Shown: positions 22,261 through 33,458 of the stretch, one piece after another
Position numbering within the stretch: the first letter of the stretch is position 1
Layout: every line of letters starts with the position of its first letter
Assembly (NCBI GenBank): GCA_023512835.1
Contig: CM042089.1
Location: 29,392,440-29,456,439, forward strand
DNA: 64,000 bases
DNA from: Taxillus chinensis
Lineage: Eukaryota; Streptophyta; Magnoliopsida; Santalales; Loranthaceae
Reading direction: 5' to 3'
Program-made: the position numbers and the translations under genes
Notes under the pieces: generated by a model
The model's input: only the letters and a program-made list of their open reading frames with translations
What the model was told of the DNA's origin: nothing
Databases searched by the model: none

Positions 22261-23802
22261 TCACTTACGATTTATTTCCTTTTCCTTTTCAAGTTCATTC
22301 TCGAGTCCTTTTACAATAACTTTTAGGCCTGAGAGATTGGTATTTAGCAGATGATTTTCAGCCCTTAGATCGTGATACCAAGCTTCTTTTCCTCTGAAGT
22401 CAGCTATGTCTTTTTCAAGTCTAGTAATAGTAAATTTAAGACGTTTATTCTGACTTTCCATATCTTTGTACAGTTGAGTAACTATTAGTCTCTCATTCTT
22501 TTCATGATCACGTTCAGTAATAAGAGATTCTATTTTACTCATGAGCTCAAAGATAGAAGGTACCTCAGTATTTGGCATGAGGCAGACGTTCGGCTTAGGA
22601 GTTGGCTCATCATCCGAGGATTCCTCCTCTTCTTCCGAGCCACTAATGTACTTTGTCACGAACGCCTTCCTCTTGTTCTTGCTATTGTCTGAGGTGGTAC
22701 GTCGAGGAGTAACCTTGTCACTTTTCTCTGCCGTCTTAGATTTGGATCTGCATTCCTTGGCCCAGTGACCGGGTTTCCCACAATTAAAGCATTCTTGGGA
22801 GCACGACTCCGATCGCTCCTTCCTTCTAGATGATGAGGGGCCTCTTCTGAATCCTTTTCTACTTTTCCGAAGGAATCGTTCAAAGGATTTGACAAGAAGA
22901 GCTATTTCCTCTTCTGCGTCTGAGTCAGAATTCTCTGACTCATCCGTATCATCCTCTTGATGATTACTGGAGCATTCCGTAGCTTTGAGGGCTACCCCTT
23001 TTTCTTTTTGAGCTATTTTCTCATCACGGTCAGTGTATCTGAATCTGACCTCATGAGTCCGAAGCTCTCCGTATATTTCTTCAAGGGCAGTAAATGGCCA
23101 GTTTTTGTCAGCTTGTATCTGGAGTTGCTTGGAGTAGTAGCGATCTGGCAGGGATCGAAAGAACTTGTCATTGATTTGAGATTGAGTGTAGTGTTCAATG
23201 ACAGTTTTTAGCTCTAGAATGAGCTTGCCGAATCTCCGATAGATGCTCTCAAGGGATTCGCCAGGTTTGTGATTGAAACTCTCAAAGTTCTGTCTGAGAG
23301 CACATATCACGTTTTGCATCTGGGACTGACTCCCCTCATAGAGGATTGTCAGTTTATCCCAGACAGCTTTTGCTATCGTGCAGCCCTGGACGTCCGTGAA
23401 AGCCTCGGAATCCAAAGACGATGTAACATAAGCCAGAGCCTTTTCGCTAGCTCACTGCCAGGCTCTTTCATCGTTGGTAAGTTCGGCATCCGTCTTTGGC
23501 CTTCTAACTCCATGTTCTCCGATAGTCATCGGAATTGGAATCTACTGATGAAGACAGGGCCACATGAGATGATCATGGCATACCATAAACATCTTCATGC
23601 GAGCTTTCCACTGGGAGAAAAGCTCAGGTGTGAATTTGGGCGGTTTTGTCAGAGTAAAACCAGAACAATGTGGTTGAGGAGTGGCGGCAGCAGCAGGTTG
23701 AGGTGGGTCGACGTTTTCACTGCTGCTTCGATTCGGGATGGGCTCTTGTGCACCTCCGGAGTTAAGGCGAGTGTTGAATAGCATACTGCTTTCTTCGGCC
23801 AT
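22261..23802 (-). pseudogene. gag: Copia C1 Gag
   Basis: Starts MAEESSMLFN at 23802. A frameshift around 23420-23540 divides it; the body then runs open from 23415 to 22261. The UBN2-type copia Gag domain includes AKAVWDKLTILYEG, LESIYRRFGKLI and KFFRSLPDRY. An acidic stretch (DDTDESENSDSD) precedes the CCHC knuckle CFNCGKPGHWAKEC, followed by a basic segment, a second acidic patch (SGSEEEEESSDDE) and a long coiled coil ending EKEKEINRK. The long Gag with coiled coil fits SIRE-type copia elements. The PBS and LTR directly upstream show this is a 5' end. Confidence 0.9.
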
Positions 23803-23849
23803 TCTTGAGAGTGAAAGAGTGGGATCTCTACTTAGAACAAATAGAACGT

Positions 23850-23861
23850 GCTCGATACCCC
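23850..23861 (-). other. Primer binding site of copia C1 (one-base defect)
   Basis: It equals the C2 site apart from a missing T between C and G (plus strand CTCGATAC against CTCTGATAC) and one substitution. The missing base lies exactly at a C-G junction, like many indels elsewhere in the window. Confidence 0.75.
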
Positions 23862-23862
23862 T

Positions 23863-25273
23863 TGATGGTCCCTTGGAGCCTAGAGGGGGGGTGAATAGGC
23901 TCTTATCGAAACTCTTTTGATTCTCTTATGACACAACACTTATCTAGTTAAGTGATAGAATTACTGCGGAAGATAACCAGATAGTGGAAGTATTTTGTTT
24001 TATTATCAAAAGATAAATACATCAAAATAGAAGCAAGACTCTTTTACACTCTGTTTACAGAAGGATTCACACACTAGCCTATATTATGTCTTTGAACTCT
24101 TGTGCATACACAGGGTTGATTCAGGCTCGCTCGCACACCCTTTTTTCAAATGTACAAGTATGAATATTTATAAAAACATTCCTAAGAGACAACCTTGGAA
24201 CTTGTAGTTCCGGAATGCGTTCAGCACTAACTATTCCTCGGTAATCTCTCTGCCTTGACTGCTGTGGTTTGTGGAGATCAAGATCTTGGGTTTGAAGAGT
24301 ATAAGTGCCTTTGTGAGTTCCCAAGTATAATTAAAGTTGTGTCCACATATCTAGGTGATCCACGTGTAAGATTCTTCAAGTTTTCAACGAGTTTGTCTTA
24401 CATCGGGACACCATGAGCTGATAACTTTAAATGCGGTAAGTTGAAGTAGCATCTTCTTGGTCCGGTGTAATTTTCCTTACTCCGTCGCTAATGAAGCTCG
24501 GAACCTTACTTCGTGTCAGTGGTTGCTTATTCCGTATCAATTTGGTGCTGGAATCCTTAGTCCGTGTCAGCGCTTCCTTACTCCGTGTGAATGAGAAGGT
24601 CGGAGTGCTTATTCCGTATCAGCGCTTCCTTACTCCGCATGTAAGTTCCTTACTCTGTACGAGTTTCTTACTCCGTGCGAGTTTAAAGGATCAGATGGCT
24701 TACTCCGTACTAGCACATCCTTACTCCGCATGAGTGAGTGGTCCGGATTCCTTACTCCGCATCTGGTTTCCTTACTCCGTGCGAATAAAGATTCGGATCC
24801 TTATTCCGCATCCGTCCTTCCTTACTCCGTATGTATGGAAGACTCGGATGCCTTACTCCGTGTCTTCTTTACTTTAGTTCGCTTGAGTGGAAGACTTAAC
24901 TTTTTAACTCCGTGTCGACTCTTTTACTTCGTGCGACCTTGTAGATCAAGATTCTTATTCTGCATCAGTTTGACTTAGTCCGTTTGAGGTATTAAGAGCA
25001 GATTCCTTAATCCGTAGCTTTTACGTTCCTTAGTCCGCACAAATGTTCCTTATTCCGTATGTATAGGGGACTTGGTTATTTACCAAGTGTTTGATGACAC
25101 TCACTCTCGTCCGGATCAGGATTATGTATCCTGTCCTTAGCTTTGCTCTTACGAGTGTATCTCCAGATTAATAACATATTTTCTGTAATGATTAAAGACA
25201 AAACACAAAAGATCTCAAATCAAATTACATAGGGCTTTATCAGCGTTATCCAAATTCTGGGCTTGATCCAACA
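23863..25273 (-). repeat. 5' LTR of copia C1
   Basis: Plus strand TGATGGTCCC...GATCCAACA, 1411 bp. TATA box at 24165-24172 (minus strand); array of about 24 CTTA(C/T/G)TCCG-type units at 24470-25060. The right flank AATCC (25274-25278) would be one side of the target duplication; the partner is outside the window or lost. Confidence 0.9.
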
Positions 25274-25853
25274 AATCCAATACAACTTTCACAGACCCTC
25301 GTCCGGATATTCAAATAATAAAACTAATTATGTCTTACAAAATCTTTAAACCAAGTTATGATAAAATGTGAAATAAATAACCATTAACTGTAGACCAGCC
25401 TCTAGTGAACAAGTCGATACCTGAAACATGTCAACAAAGTAGGAGTGAGCATAAATGCTCAGTAGGTGATCTCCATCTCCTCATTATCCTATAACAGGAA
25501 TTCCTGAGTTTACATGATCGGCGTATGCTTGTGTAAGTATAGTGTCATATTCTATCACAAAAAGCTTACATTAAATCACAAAATAAGACATTACATATCA
25601 CAATTCAGTCATTAAAGGTTTACACTGAATAATCCAACCATCCATTAGATTCCCATAACCAACTCCAAGGATTTCAGTCACTACCAGACAGCCATATGTG
25701 GGACCTACAGTGTCCCTAAGGATAACCTGCTACATTCATTCCATATAAAACGATTCCAACCATTTTTGGCCAAATTTAAATGATTTATGGGTTTTAGTTG
25801 TACCTCCAACATGTATCAAAGGACAAGAGTAATAGAAAAAGATATAGGCAAGA
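25274..25853. other. Old LTR-like flank, no gene
   Basis: 580 bp without coding signal. A GAGTGAGC...GCTCAGTAGG pair (about 25445-25475) resembles a segment shared by family Y (32165-32190) and, from memory, chromovirus LTRs. It is probably a relic of a gypsy LTR into which C1 inserted. Confidence 0.35.
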
Positions 25854-26239
25854 TGTCACGGGGTTAGGGTTTTCACCTGTGTGGTACACGGTCACCCTGT
25901 GGAGACTCCGAGTAAGCCATACTGATCGAGGCACATGTATATTGGTTTTGTCCTGCCTTGGGCTCATCAGGAGAACGGCTCCAGTTCCTAACCTGTTTGT
26001 GTAGGGATGGCCAAATCCCCTCTTCAACGTCAAGTCTTCGACTAGTGGCGTACTCCCTACTTTTAACCGGGTTGGTACATCCGAACTCCGAAGGGGTTCC
26101 ATCGATCTCCTGCACAAACTGTTGTGGAGCCTATCCTGTCTGCACCAACTTTGGCTTTCCGTCTTGCCCTTTCGCAAGTAGCGCACACTTGATCCACTTG
26201 AGAGACATCCACTAGCACCACGCTGTTCTGGGCATGACA

Positions 26240-26251
26240 TCCTCTCCCACT
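26240..26251 (-). other. Polypurine tract of TRIM
   Basis: The minus strand reads AGTGGGAGAGGA, directly before the 3' repeat (25854-26239). Confidence 0.6.
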
Positions 26252-26522
26252 TAATTTCGCAATGCCCTTGTTGTGTACAGGTGAGCTCGGAGGAACCGAG
26301 ATCATCTGGCACATTCCTTACAACTCTCGCAATGGCACTCTGTCCCATCTTCGGGTACTCTACCTTGGCACATCTGCTAACGACTTTGGTGGATGCGATG
26401 CGTGCAAAACTTTCACCTGGTCGACTCCCATCTAGTAAGGGCTCTCTCCCAACGTGAGATCAGGGACCACACATGACTGCTGTGAGAGTGCTCGACTAGC
26501 TTTATGGATACGAGCCACAACT

Positions 26523-26534
26523 ACTCTGATATTA
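26523..26534 (-). other. Decayed tRNA-Met primer site of TRIM
   Basis: The minus strand reads TAATATCAGAGT against TGGTATCAGAGC, three bases from the 5' repeat. All differences are G-to-A or C-to-T, typical of deamination. Confidence 0.6.
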
Positions 26535-26922
26535 CTTTGTCATTGGGTCAGGGTTTTCTCCCGTGCAGCATCGGTTACCCTGGTGGATACTCTGGGTAAG
26601 TCATACTGATTGGGGCACTCATAGATTGGTTTCGCCCTGCCTTAGGCTCATCAGGAGAACAGATCCAGTTCTCGACCAGTTTGTATAGTGATGGCCAAGT
26701 CCCCTCTTCAACGTTAAGTCCGAGACTAGCAGCGTACTTTCCACATTTAACCGGGCCATTAAGTCTGAACTCTGAAGGGGCTCCATCGATCTCTCGCATG
26801 AACTGCCGTTAAGCCTATCTCGTCCGCACCAGCAATGCTTTTCGCCTTGCTTCTCCGCAAGTAACATACACTTGCGCTACTTGAGAAATGACTGCCAGTA
26901 TCACGTTGTTTGGGATGTGACA

Positions 26923-28779
26923 AAGAGCTCTCCTCCTGCATGTGAACTTGAACCAATTGCGTGAGTAGATACTAGATGTATAGACGGCGGGAATTTATTT
27001 CAACAATTGTAAACTTTTACTTTTGGAGATAGTTTTGAAAATTATAAACATACAAATGGTCACTAAATAATTTATAAAATCTAAATTGACCCAAAAAAGT
27101 GTTGTCCATATTATGTTTCATATTTCGTGTTGTCCAAGCAGTTAGATACAATCATGAGTCTTCTTGATTTACTTTCCTTTTCTTAATGGGTAATTTATGG
27201 TAGAAGGATTTTCGATGCATGAACATGTGTGTCCGTGAAATGCATAGCGGCTGATGATGATGTTTAATTATAATGATTTGCACAAAATTAATCAGCAATT
27301 TCGGTTGAATTTTATTCGTGAATATAATTTTGAAAGGAATTGGATTTGTTATCATGTTTAAAATGTGATCAAATTTAAAATAGTTTAAGAAATAATTGAA
27401 TTCGCTCCCAACTTTGGAGTTAAGATTCTCAATAATTCTGACAGTCCAGAAATAACAAAACTAATATTAAGTTGTTCGAATTCATCAACTTTCAAGAATT
27501 ACTTTCATTAAAATTTTATTTTAATATTTTTTTATTCTCATTCATTTATTTTCTCTTGTTCACTTGTTTACATTATATTATTATTTTAATAAATCTAATG
27601 ACTAATCCAATGTAAGATTTGTTTTGAAAAAAATTATGAAAAACTCATAATTTTTATCAAAATTTAAAGATAACATTAGGCAAATGCTCTAAATATGTCA
27701 TATGAAATTGATTTTTTTAAATCACTTATGCAATTGTGACACTACTAAAAAAAGCTATTGAAACTAAAATAGGGACAAAATATTAATTGTCCCAAATTAA
27801 GGCTGAAATTTACCATTCCAAAACATCCCAAAATTTATAAATCTGACAATCATCCCAAATCAACAAAAGTTAAATTTTAATTTCTTAAATACATTAAAAA
27901 TCACATTTTTAAAGCAATAATAGGTAGTAGGATTAATTTTCATCCCAAAACGCACTTGCAAGAATAATTTCCCACCAGTTTTTTTGCCCTCTCCATTCCC
28001 TCTCAATATCATACATTCATGACATTTCCTCTTCCTCTTTAACACACCTGTAGGAAGGTCCATAGCTCCATTCATTGTCCCACTCTATGGTAACAATCAT
28101 TGTTTATTCCCTTTTATTCTTCACATACGTCTATGATCATACCTAGTGATTCAATCTCTATATAGATTTGGCCCGCACAGAATCTCATCCACTACAGGTA
28201 TTTCTAGCTTGTAGTACCAAAATTTGTTTGTGGTGAAAACACATTAAATTTGCAATCTATTTTAACCTCTGCACCTGAACATGGAAACCCATATAAATTT
28301 TATTAGTCCCTTTACTTCAAATGAAATCATTAATCTAATTTATAAAATATGACTGAGCGTGATTGGAATTGGTGTTGAGTTTTGTTGGTTGAACCTTGGA
28401 TGATGAAAATGAATAGGTAAAGACAAATTAAAATGACTTGGGAATGTTGGGTTTTCTTCAATGGCTATAGGAAATCATTAATATATTATGCGTAGATAGT
28501 ATTGAGGTGTCGCTGCTATGTGCCCCCTTTAAGTAGAAACAAATAACATTGAGCAGGGAAAAGGTAGTCCAATTGGTTTTCCACTAGATTGTCAAATTAT
28601 GTTGCTTTTAGACAAGAAAAGAAATTCTTTACACGATGAAATTTAGTCTAGTATAGGAAAACTTATACTAAGCTAGTATAGGCTCATATAGAGTTTATTG
28701 AAAGTTTATTGCTTATAAAAGTTTATTACCCAAAATAAGTTTTTGGCATTCTTAGTTAGGACTACTGGGTTTAGGCATG
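26923..28779. other. AT-rich intergenic stretch
   Basis: About 1.9 kb of AT-rich DNA with no supported gene. The only structures noted are the possible CACTA end at 27740 and short A/T runs. Small ORFs at 27152-27355 and 27860-28075 lack domains. Confidence 0.5.
27740..27810 (+). mobile_element. Possible CACTA transposon terminus
   Basis: CACTACTAAAAAAA begins at 27740, followed by subterminal GGGACAAA...TTGTCCC, typical of CACTA/EnSpm ends. The opposite inverted end was not found in the window, so the element may be truncated or the match fortuitous. A preceding TGA could be a 3-bp target duplication. Confidence 0.4.
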
Positions 28780-29071
28780 TGATTACTTTGAAGAAATTGT
28801 AAAGAGAGGCCTTGCATCTGTCATCTAGTATAGGGTCTTGAGGGACTTGATAAACGCTTTATTACGAGTTGTGAAGCTTGAGCTGACTAAGGATGTCTGG
28901 AGCTATACTATGACTAGTGAGTGTGAGCTAAATGTGTATGCATGGACCATTTGGATTCATGGATTATTCTCAAATGGGCACAAGAAGGAGGCATGCCCAT
29001 ACTGTTTGGACATGACGGATGCAAATTTGATGTCACAATCAGACAGAATAACTCATTTGTGGAATTATTAT
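28780..29071 (+). pseudogene. Pentatricopeptide-repeat (PPR) gene relic
   Basis: A short open segment reads ELNVYAWTIWIHGLFSNGHKKEA, matching the PPR pattern (x-NVYTWTxxIHGLFxxGxxxEA). It ends in TAA at 29072. PPR proteins bind organellar RNA. Only about one to two repeats remain, with no start or targeting peptide, so this is a fragment. It is one of two recognisable host-derived coding sequences in the window. Confidence 0.55.
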
Positions 29072-29236
29072 TAATTGAAATAATAGATCCATATTGAGGC
29101 TTAGTAAATTAATTTGAGCTTGCAAAATGCTTATAAATTTATAATTTAATTATGAAAAGTTTATGTCATTTTTCACTCATTTTGTTGTTTAGTCGATAAG
29201 ATAACTCATTTGTGGAATTATTATTAATTGAAATAA
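29048..29236. repeat. 36-bp direct repeat, 153 bp apart
   Basis: Identical 36-mers occupy 29048-29083 and 29201-29236 (start ATAACTCATTTGTGG). The first overlaps the end of the PPR relic. The spacer is AT-rich and empty. This is either a local duplication or microhomology repair. Confidence 0.8.
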
Positions 29237-29300
29237 ATTTTACTGTAAGCAAATTACTGATAGTACTTATGTTTGTACATGTAGTTTTTTTGTTTGTTTC

Positions 29301-29531
29301 TTAACTTCACTTGAAGTTATTACTTTTCCAATTCTTGGAACAAATACTCTATAGCCCTTTGTATGAAATGAGTACCCGAAAAATGTTCTTTCCTCAGATC
29401 TAGCATAAAACTTTCCTCTTCTTTGCTCCTTTATCTTTACAAAGCAAGGACTCTTAAATATTCTAAAGTACTTGGCTATTGACTTCTTCCCACACCATAA
29501 TTCATAAGGTGTGCAATCTGTTCTTGGTGTT
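29301..29531 (-). pseudogene. pol: Copia A integrase C-terminal region
   Basis: Matches copia B 48690-48920 (CTPYELWCGKKS, KYFRIFGSSYF) in reverse. It breaks off near 29301, and continuation into RT is absent. It is separated from the rest of integrase by the solo LTR 29532-30971. Confidence 0.75.
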
Positions 29532-30971
29532 TGTTGGTCCCTTGGAGCCTAGAGGGGGGTGAATAGGCTCTTATCGAAGCTCTTTCGAAACTCTTTAGCA
29601 CAACACTTATCTGGTCAAGAGATAGAAACAATGCGGAAGATAACCAGATAGTGGAAGTATTTTGTTTTATTATCAGTATGATAAGTACAACAAAATGAAA
29701 GCAGTCTAAAGCATGAACGCTTTTAGACCTACTTAACAACTCTTTAACACTCTATTTACAAGTACACACTCACTAGCCTCTTTGATCTCTATAAGCTTTA
29801 GTACATGCACACTCTTTTTGTTTTCACAGAAGTTCTCATATAAATATACAAGTGTTGCTATTTATAGTGACATCCTCAAGAGACAACCTCGGAACTTGTT
29901 GTTCCGGATATTGTGCCCATTTACTGTCTCTTGGAAATCTCTCTGCATTAATTGCTACGGATCTGGTCTTCAAGATCTTGGGTTTGCAACGCATGAGAGT
30001 CTTTGTAAGTTCCAAAGTGTAGTTAAAGTTATGTCCACATATTCGGATGATCCACGTGTAAGATGCTTTAGGTTCTCAACAAGTTTGTCTTACATCGGGA
30101 AACAGCGAGCTAATGACTTTGATCACGAAGAGATAAGTTGAAGTAGCGTCTTCTTGAATCCGGTGTAAGGTTCCTTACTCTGTGCTTAAATTAAGCTCGG
30201 ATCCTTACTCCATAATACTGATTGCTTACTCCGTATCAATTTGGTCCTGGAATCCTTGTTCCGAGTAAGCGCTTCCTTACTCCATATGAAGAGAAGGTCG
30301 GAGTGCTTACTCCGCATCTGTGCTTCCTTACTCCGCAACTAGTTTCCATATTCCGCATGAGTTAAAGGAACGGATGGCTTACTCCGTATCAGCACATCCT
30401 TACTCCGCATGAGTGAGTGGTTCGGATTCCTTACTCTGCATCTAGCTTCCTTACTCCACATCTAACTTCCTTACTTTGCATCTAATAAAGACTCAAGTCC
30501 TTATTCCGTAGAAGTACTTTCTAACTCCGCATGTATGGAAGACTCGGATTCCTTACTCTGTGTCTTCTGTACTTTAGTCCGGTTGAGTGGAAGACTTATT
30601 TTTTTAACTCCGCGTTGACACTCTTACTCCGTGCGACTTTGTAGACTAAGATTCTTACTCCGCATCTTTTAGACTTAGTCCGCTGACGTATTAAGTGCGG
30701 ATTTCTTAATCCGTAGCTTTTAGGTTCTTAGTCCACATGAATGATCCTTGATCCGTATGAGACAAAGACTTGGTTATATACCAAGTATTTGACGACACTC
30801 ATTCTCACCTGGATCAGGATTATGTATCCTGTCCTTAGCTTTGCTCACACGAGTGTAAATCCGGATGAAGGTCATATCTTCTGCAATGACTTAAGATAAA
30901 ACAACAAAGGTCTCAAATCAAATTACATAGGGCTTTATTAGCGATATCCAAATTCTGGGCTTGATCCAACA
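29532..30971 (-). mobile_element. Solo LTR of copia family C
   Basis: 1440 bp, plus strand TGTTGGTCCC...GATCCAACA, matching the C1 and C2 LTRs throughout, including TATA (29859-29866) and the CTTA(C/T/G)TCCG array (about 30170-30760). Flanks are GTGTT (29527-29531) and ATGTT (30972-30976), a target duplication with one change. No internal sequence lies beside it, so LTR-LTR recombination removed the body. It splits copia A integrase. Confidence 0.9.
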
Positions 30972-31808
30972 ATGTTAGTGTAACTTTGTTTAGGAGGTGT
31001 ACTGTTGTTCTTGTTGCCTCTGTCTAAAACTTTGCATGAAGATTAGCTTCCAGTAGTAGGATTCCGCCCATTTCAATAACAGCCCTATTCTTTCTTTTAA
31101 CAAATCCGTTTTGTTGTGGAGTTCTTGCTATTGATAGTTGATGCTGAATCCATGTTTATTCAAATACCTTTCAAAGGAATCATTAGTAAACTCAGTACCC
31201 AATCGGATCTCAAGATCTTAATCCTTCGACGATAATCATTTTTAGCCATTCTTCAGTACCTCTTGAAGCATTCTAGAGCTTCTGTCTTGTGCTTTAGATA
31301 CATAATGCAGGTTCTCTTAGTGAAGTCATCCACAAACATGATGAAATATTTCTCACTGTTGAGTCCCTTGTTTCTTATTGGTCCATACAAATCAGTATGC
31401 ACAATATCCAGAGCTGCTTCTGAACTATCTTTTTTTATCTTGTAATGAAATTTGGTCTGCTTGCCATGTAAGCATGCTAACAAGCCTCCTCATGTTCTTC
31501 TGATTGAGATATCCCAGTCGTCTATGCCAGAGTTCATTCTCTTTTATCTTCATTATAAGACAACTATGAGTCTTGTTTTCATCAATCGCATACAAGTCCC
31601 CATCTGTCCTTCTTCCAGCTGCTACTATGTTGCCATTTTCTCTCTTTACCTGATAACCAGTTTTTGTAATGGTCACTTCATGACCCTCATCAGACAGCTG
31701 ACTGACGGATGTTAGATTGTATTTCGATCCTTCAACATGCAAAACATCCTTCAGTTTATTCTTTCCCCGTTTGGAAGATCCTAGCCCCTTAATTTTTAGA
31801 GAGCTATC
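30972..31808 (-). pseudogene. pol: Copia A pre-integrase and integrase core
   Basis: Contains KYNLTSVSQLSDEGHE, ENELWHRRLGYLNQKNMRRL (pre-integrase HHCC zone), then LDIVHTDLYGPI and FVDDFTKRTCIMYLK of the integrase core, and RTPQQN before the third acidic residue. It matches copia B 47807-48680. Frameshifts and stops are present. At 31138-31140 it keeps CAA where copia B has TAA. Confidence 0.8.
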
Positions 31809-33028
31809 TGTCACGCCCTGAATTTCCAACCCGAGGAAACCGGTTCGTGACTCCCCTTTACCCACCCGGTAGGCAAGGGGTAGATGTACAAGATCAAATG
31901 TCCACACAGGACAAAGTACATATTCACAATAGGTATTCACAAAAAAATAGAAATCACATGTCTTTATTAGTTTCAAACCACAATAAATGTTTACATCTGC
32001 CCTTATTACATTCAAATCTCTCACAAACTCTCCCCACTGGGTTACATTCATTTCCACAAAATATCATAAATGAAAAGAAACAATAAAACAAATAAGGTCT
32101 TCCACCTGGAGGTCCCACTTAGCGCCTGTAGGTTCCTGAAAGAAAACATATCATAGAAGGAAGGGTGAGTAACCACAGCTCAGTAAGGATCATGTCTCCT
32201 CGACCCATCCCATGCTCCTATCATCTACATGTGGACGTGCACAAGTGCAGTGTAGTGACAACAAGGTACAAGCAGTTTATAATCCATTCAAACAACAACA
32301 CACAAATCACATGTACAACCTTTGCCACAGCCACACATGGTAACATTTACAATCCCGGGCTTCCACAGCCACCGGGTTCTATGAAATAGGCCCGAGCTTC
32401 CACAGCTACCGGGTTTCACAGAACAGTCCCGAGCTTCCACAGCTACTGGGTTTCACAAAACAGTCCCGAGCTTCCACAGCTACCGGGTTTCACAAAACAC
32501 AACACACATAGCCACACATAGTCACACAGACATAACATCAAACACTTAGCATGTATAGCCTCACAGGTATAAAACCAAACACTTGGTGTGCATAACTTCA
32601 CAGACACAGTGTCGAACATGTAGCGTGCATATGTTCACAGGCTCATGAACCTAGCCGCACAGACATTTTCTCAAATATGTAACAGGCATATACACACAGG
32701 CATTTTGTCAAACATTTAACAAGCATGTCACACAAGCATTTTATCGAACACTTTTCATGCATCACACTAACACCAGAAACACACCAAAAATGCCATTGAA
32801 GGCCAACATTCATATAGGAGATCACACCTATATGAATTTACATATAAGTATTATAGCAATAACAATGGAAACTTTATAAAATATCCACAGGGCCTAACCC
32901 CGGAATAGACCAGGAAAGATAGAACCCCTACCTTAAAGAAGATCCTCCTTGCTCCCACGCTAGACGCCGTCCTCCCCACGCAAGACGCTACGGCAGCAAC
33001 TAGCAGCTCCCCTTCCTTTCCTCTCTCT

Positions 33029-33029
<1 letters not shown>

Positions 33030-33078
<49 letters not shown>
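33030..33078. repeat. (CT)n microsatellite in Y LTR leader
   Basis: About 24 CT units; the other Y copy has about 9 GA units at 217-234. It is located in the predicted 5' leader. Confidence 0.9.
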
Positions 33079-33080
<2 letters not shown>

Positions 33081-33321
33081 AATGGCTACAGCAGCTGAAG
33101 AGAACCCTAAACCTAAAACAAGGAGTCTTCACCTCTTTATATAGACAACTCAAACCCCAAAACGACATAGTTTTGATTAAATGAATCCCAGCATCAAAAC
33201 GACGTAGTTTTGATGACAGACTACAACCTTTTTGCAACCACACAGAACAAATCACTCATAATTTCACCATGGTCCTTTAGCAAAAGAGGATCAAAACAAC
33301 AAAACAAAGGTAATGGGGGAT

Positions 33322-33458
33322 GCACGTGAGAAAGCATTCTCACGTGCATTCTCACGGGCACCTCCAAATGCTCTAGAATTTCACCAAAAGCCTTGGAACA
33401 ACATCAGGAAGGCTCCCATACAAAAATCTCCTTGCACGTGAAAAGCATTCTCACGTGC
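33322..33458 (-). promoter_or_regulatory. Pair of CACGTG hairpins upstream of Y promoter
   Basis: GCACGTGAGAA (33322-33332) pairs perfectly with TTCTCACGTGC (33337-33347). A second hairpin with one mismatch is at 33434-33458. Both lie upstream of the TATA box in the sense direction. CACGTG is the plant G-box, bound by bZIP and bHLH factors. Function is inferred. Confidence 0.5.

Larger units (their letters stand above)
25854..26922 (-). mobile_element. TRIM-like miniature LTR element
   Basis: Two direct repeats of 386 bp (25854-26239) and 385 bp (26538-26922) flank 298 bp. Both begin TGTCA and end TGACA. On the minus strand the 298-bp core starts with TAATATCAGAGT, the tRNA-Met PBS with G-to-A changes, and ends with the polypurine tract AGTGGGAGAGGA next to the other repeat. 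AAGA flanks both sides (25850-25853, 26923-26926). No gag or pol fits in the core, so it would need proteins from an autonomous element. The repeats are clearly diverged, so insertion is old. ORFs of up to 184 codons in the repeats show no domain and are not accepted. Confidence 0.8.

Noticed and set aside
19895..25273. C1 and C2 read as one complete copia element with two LTRs
   Set aside because: Protease is cut at 21162 with no integrase or RT, and a second PBS and gag start lie beyond the left LTR, so two elements are involved.
25794..26348. 184-codon minus-strand ORF in the TRIM repeat
   Set aside because: It lies within an LTR-like repeat, spans its edge, has no domain, and the second repeat copy does not keep the frame.
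25854..26922. Cassandra-type TRIM with a 5S rRNA segment in the LTR
   Set aside because: I looked for 5S-like promoter boxes in the repeats and saw none.
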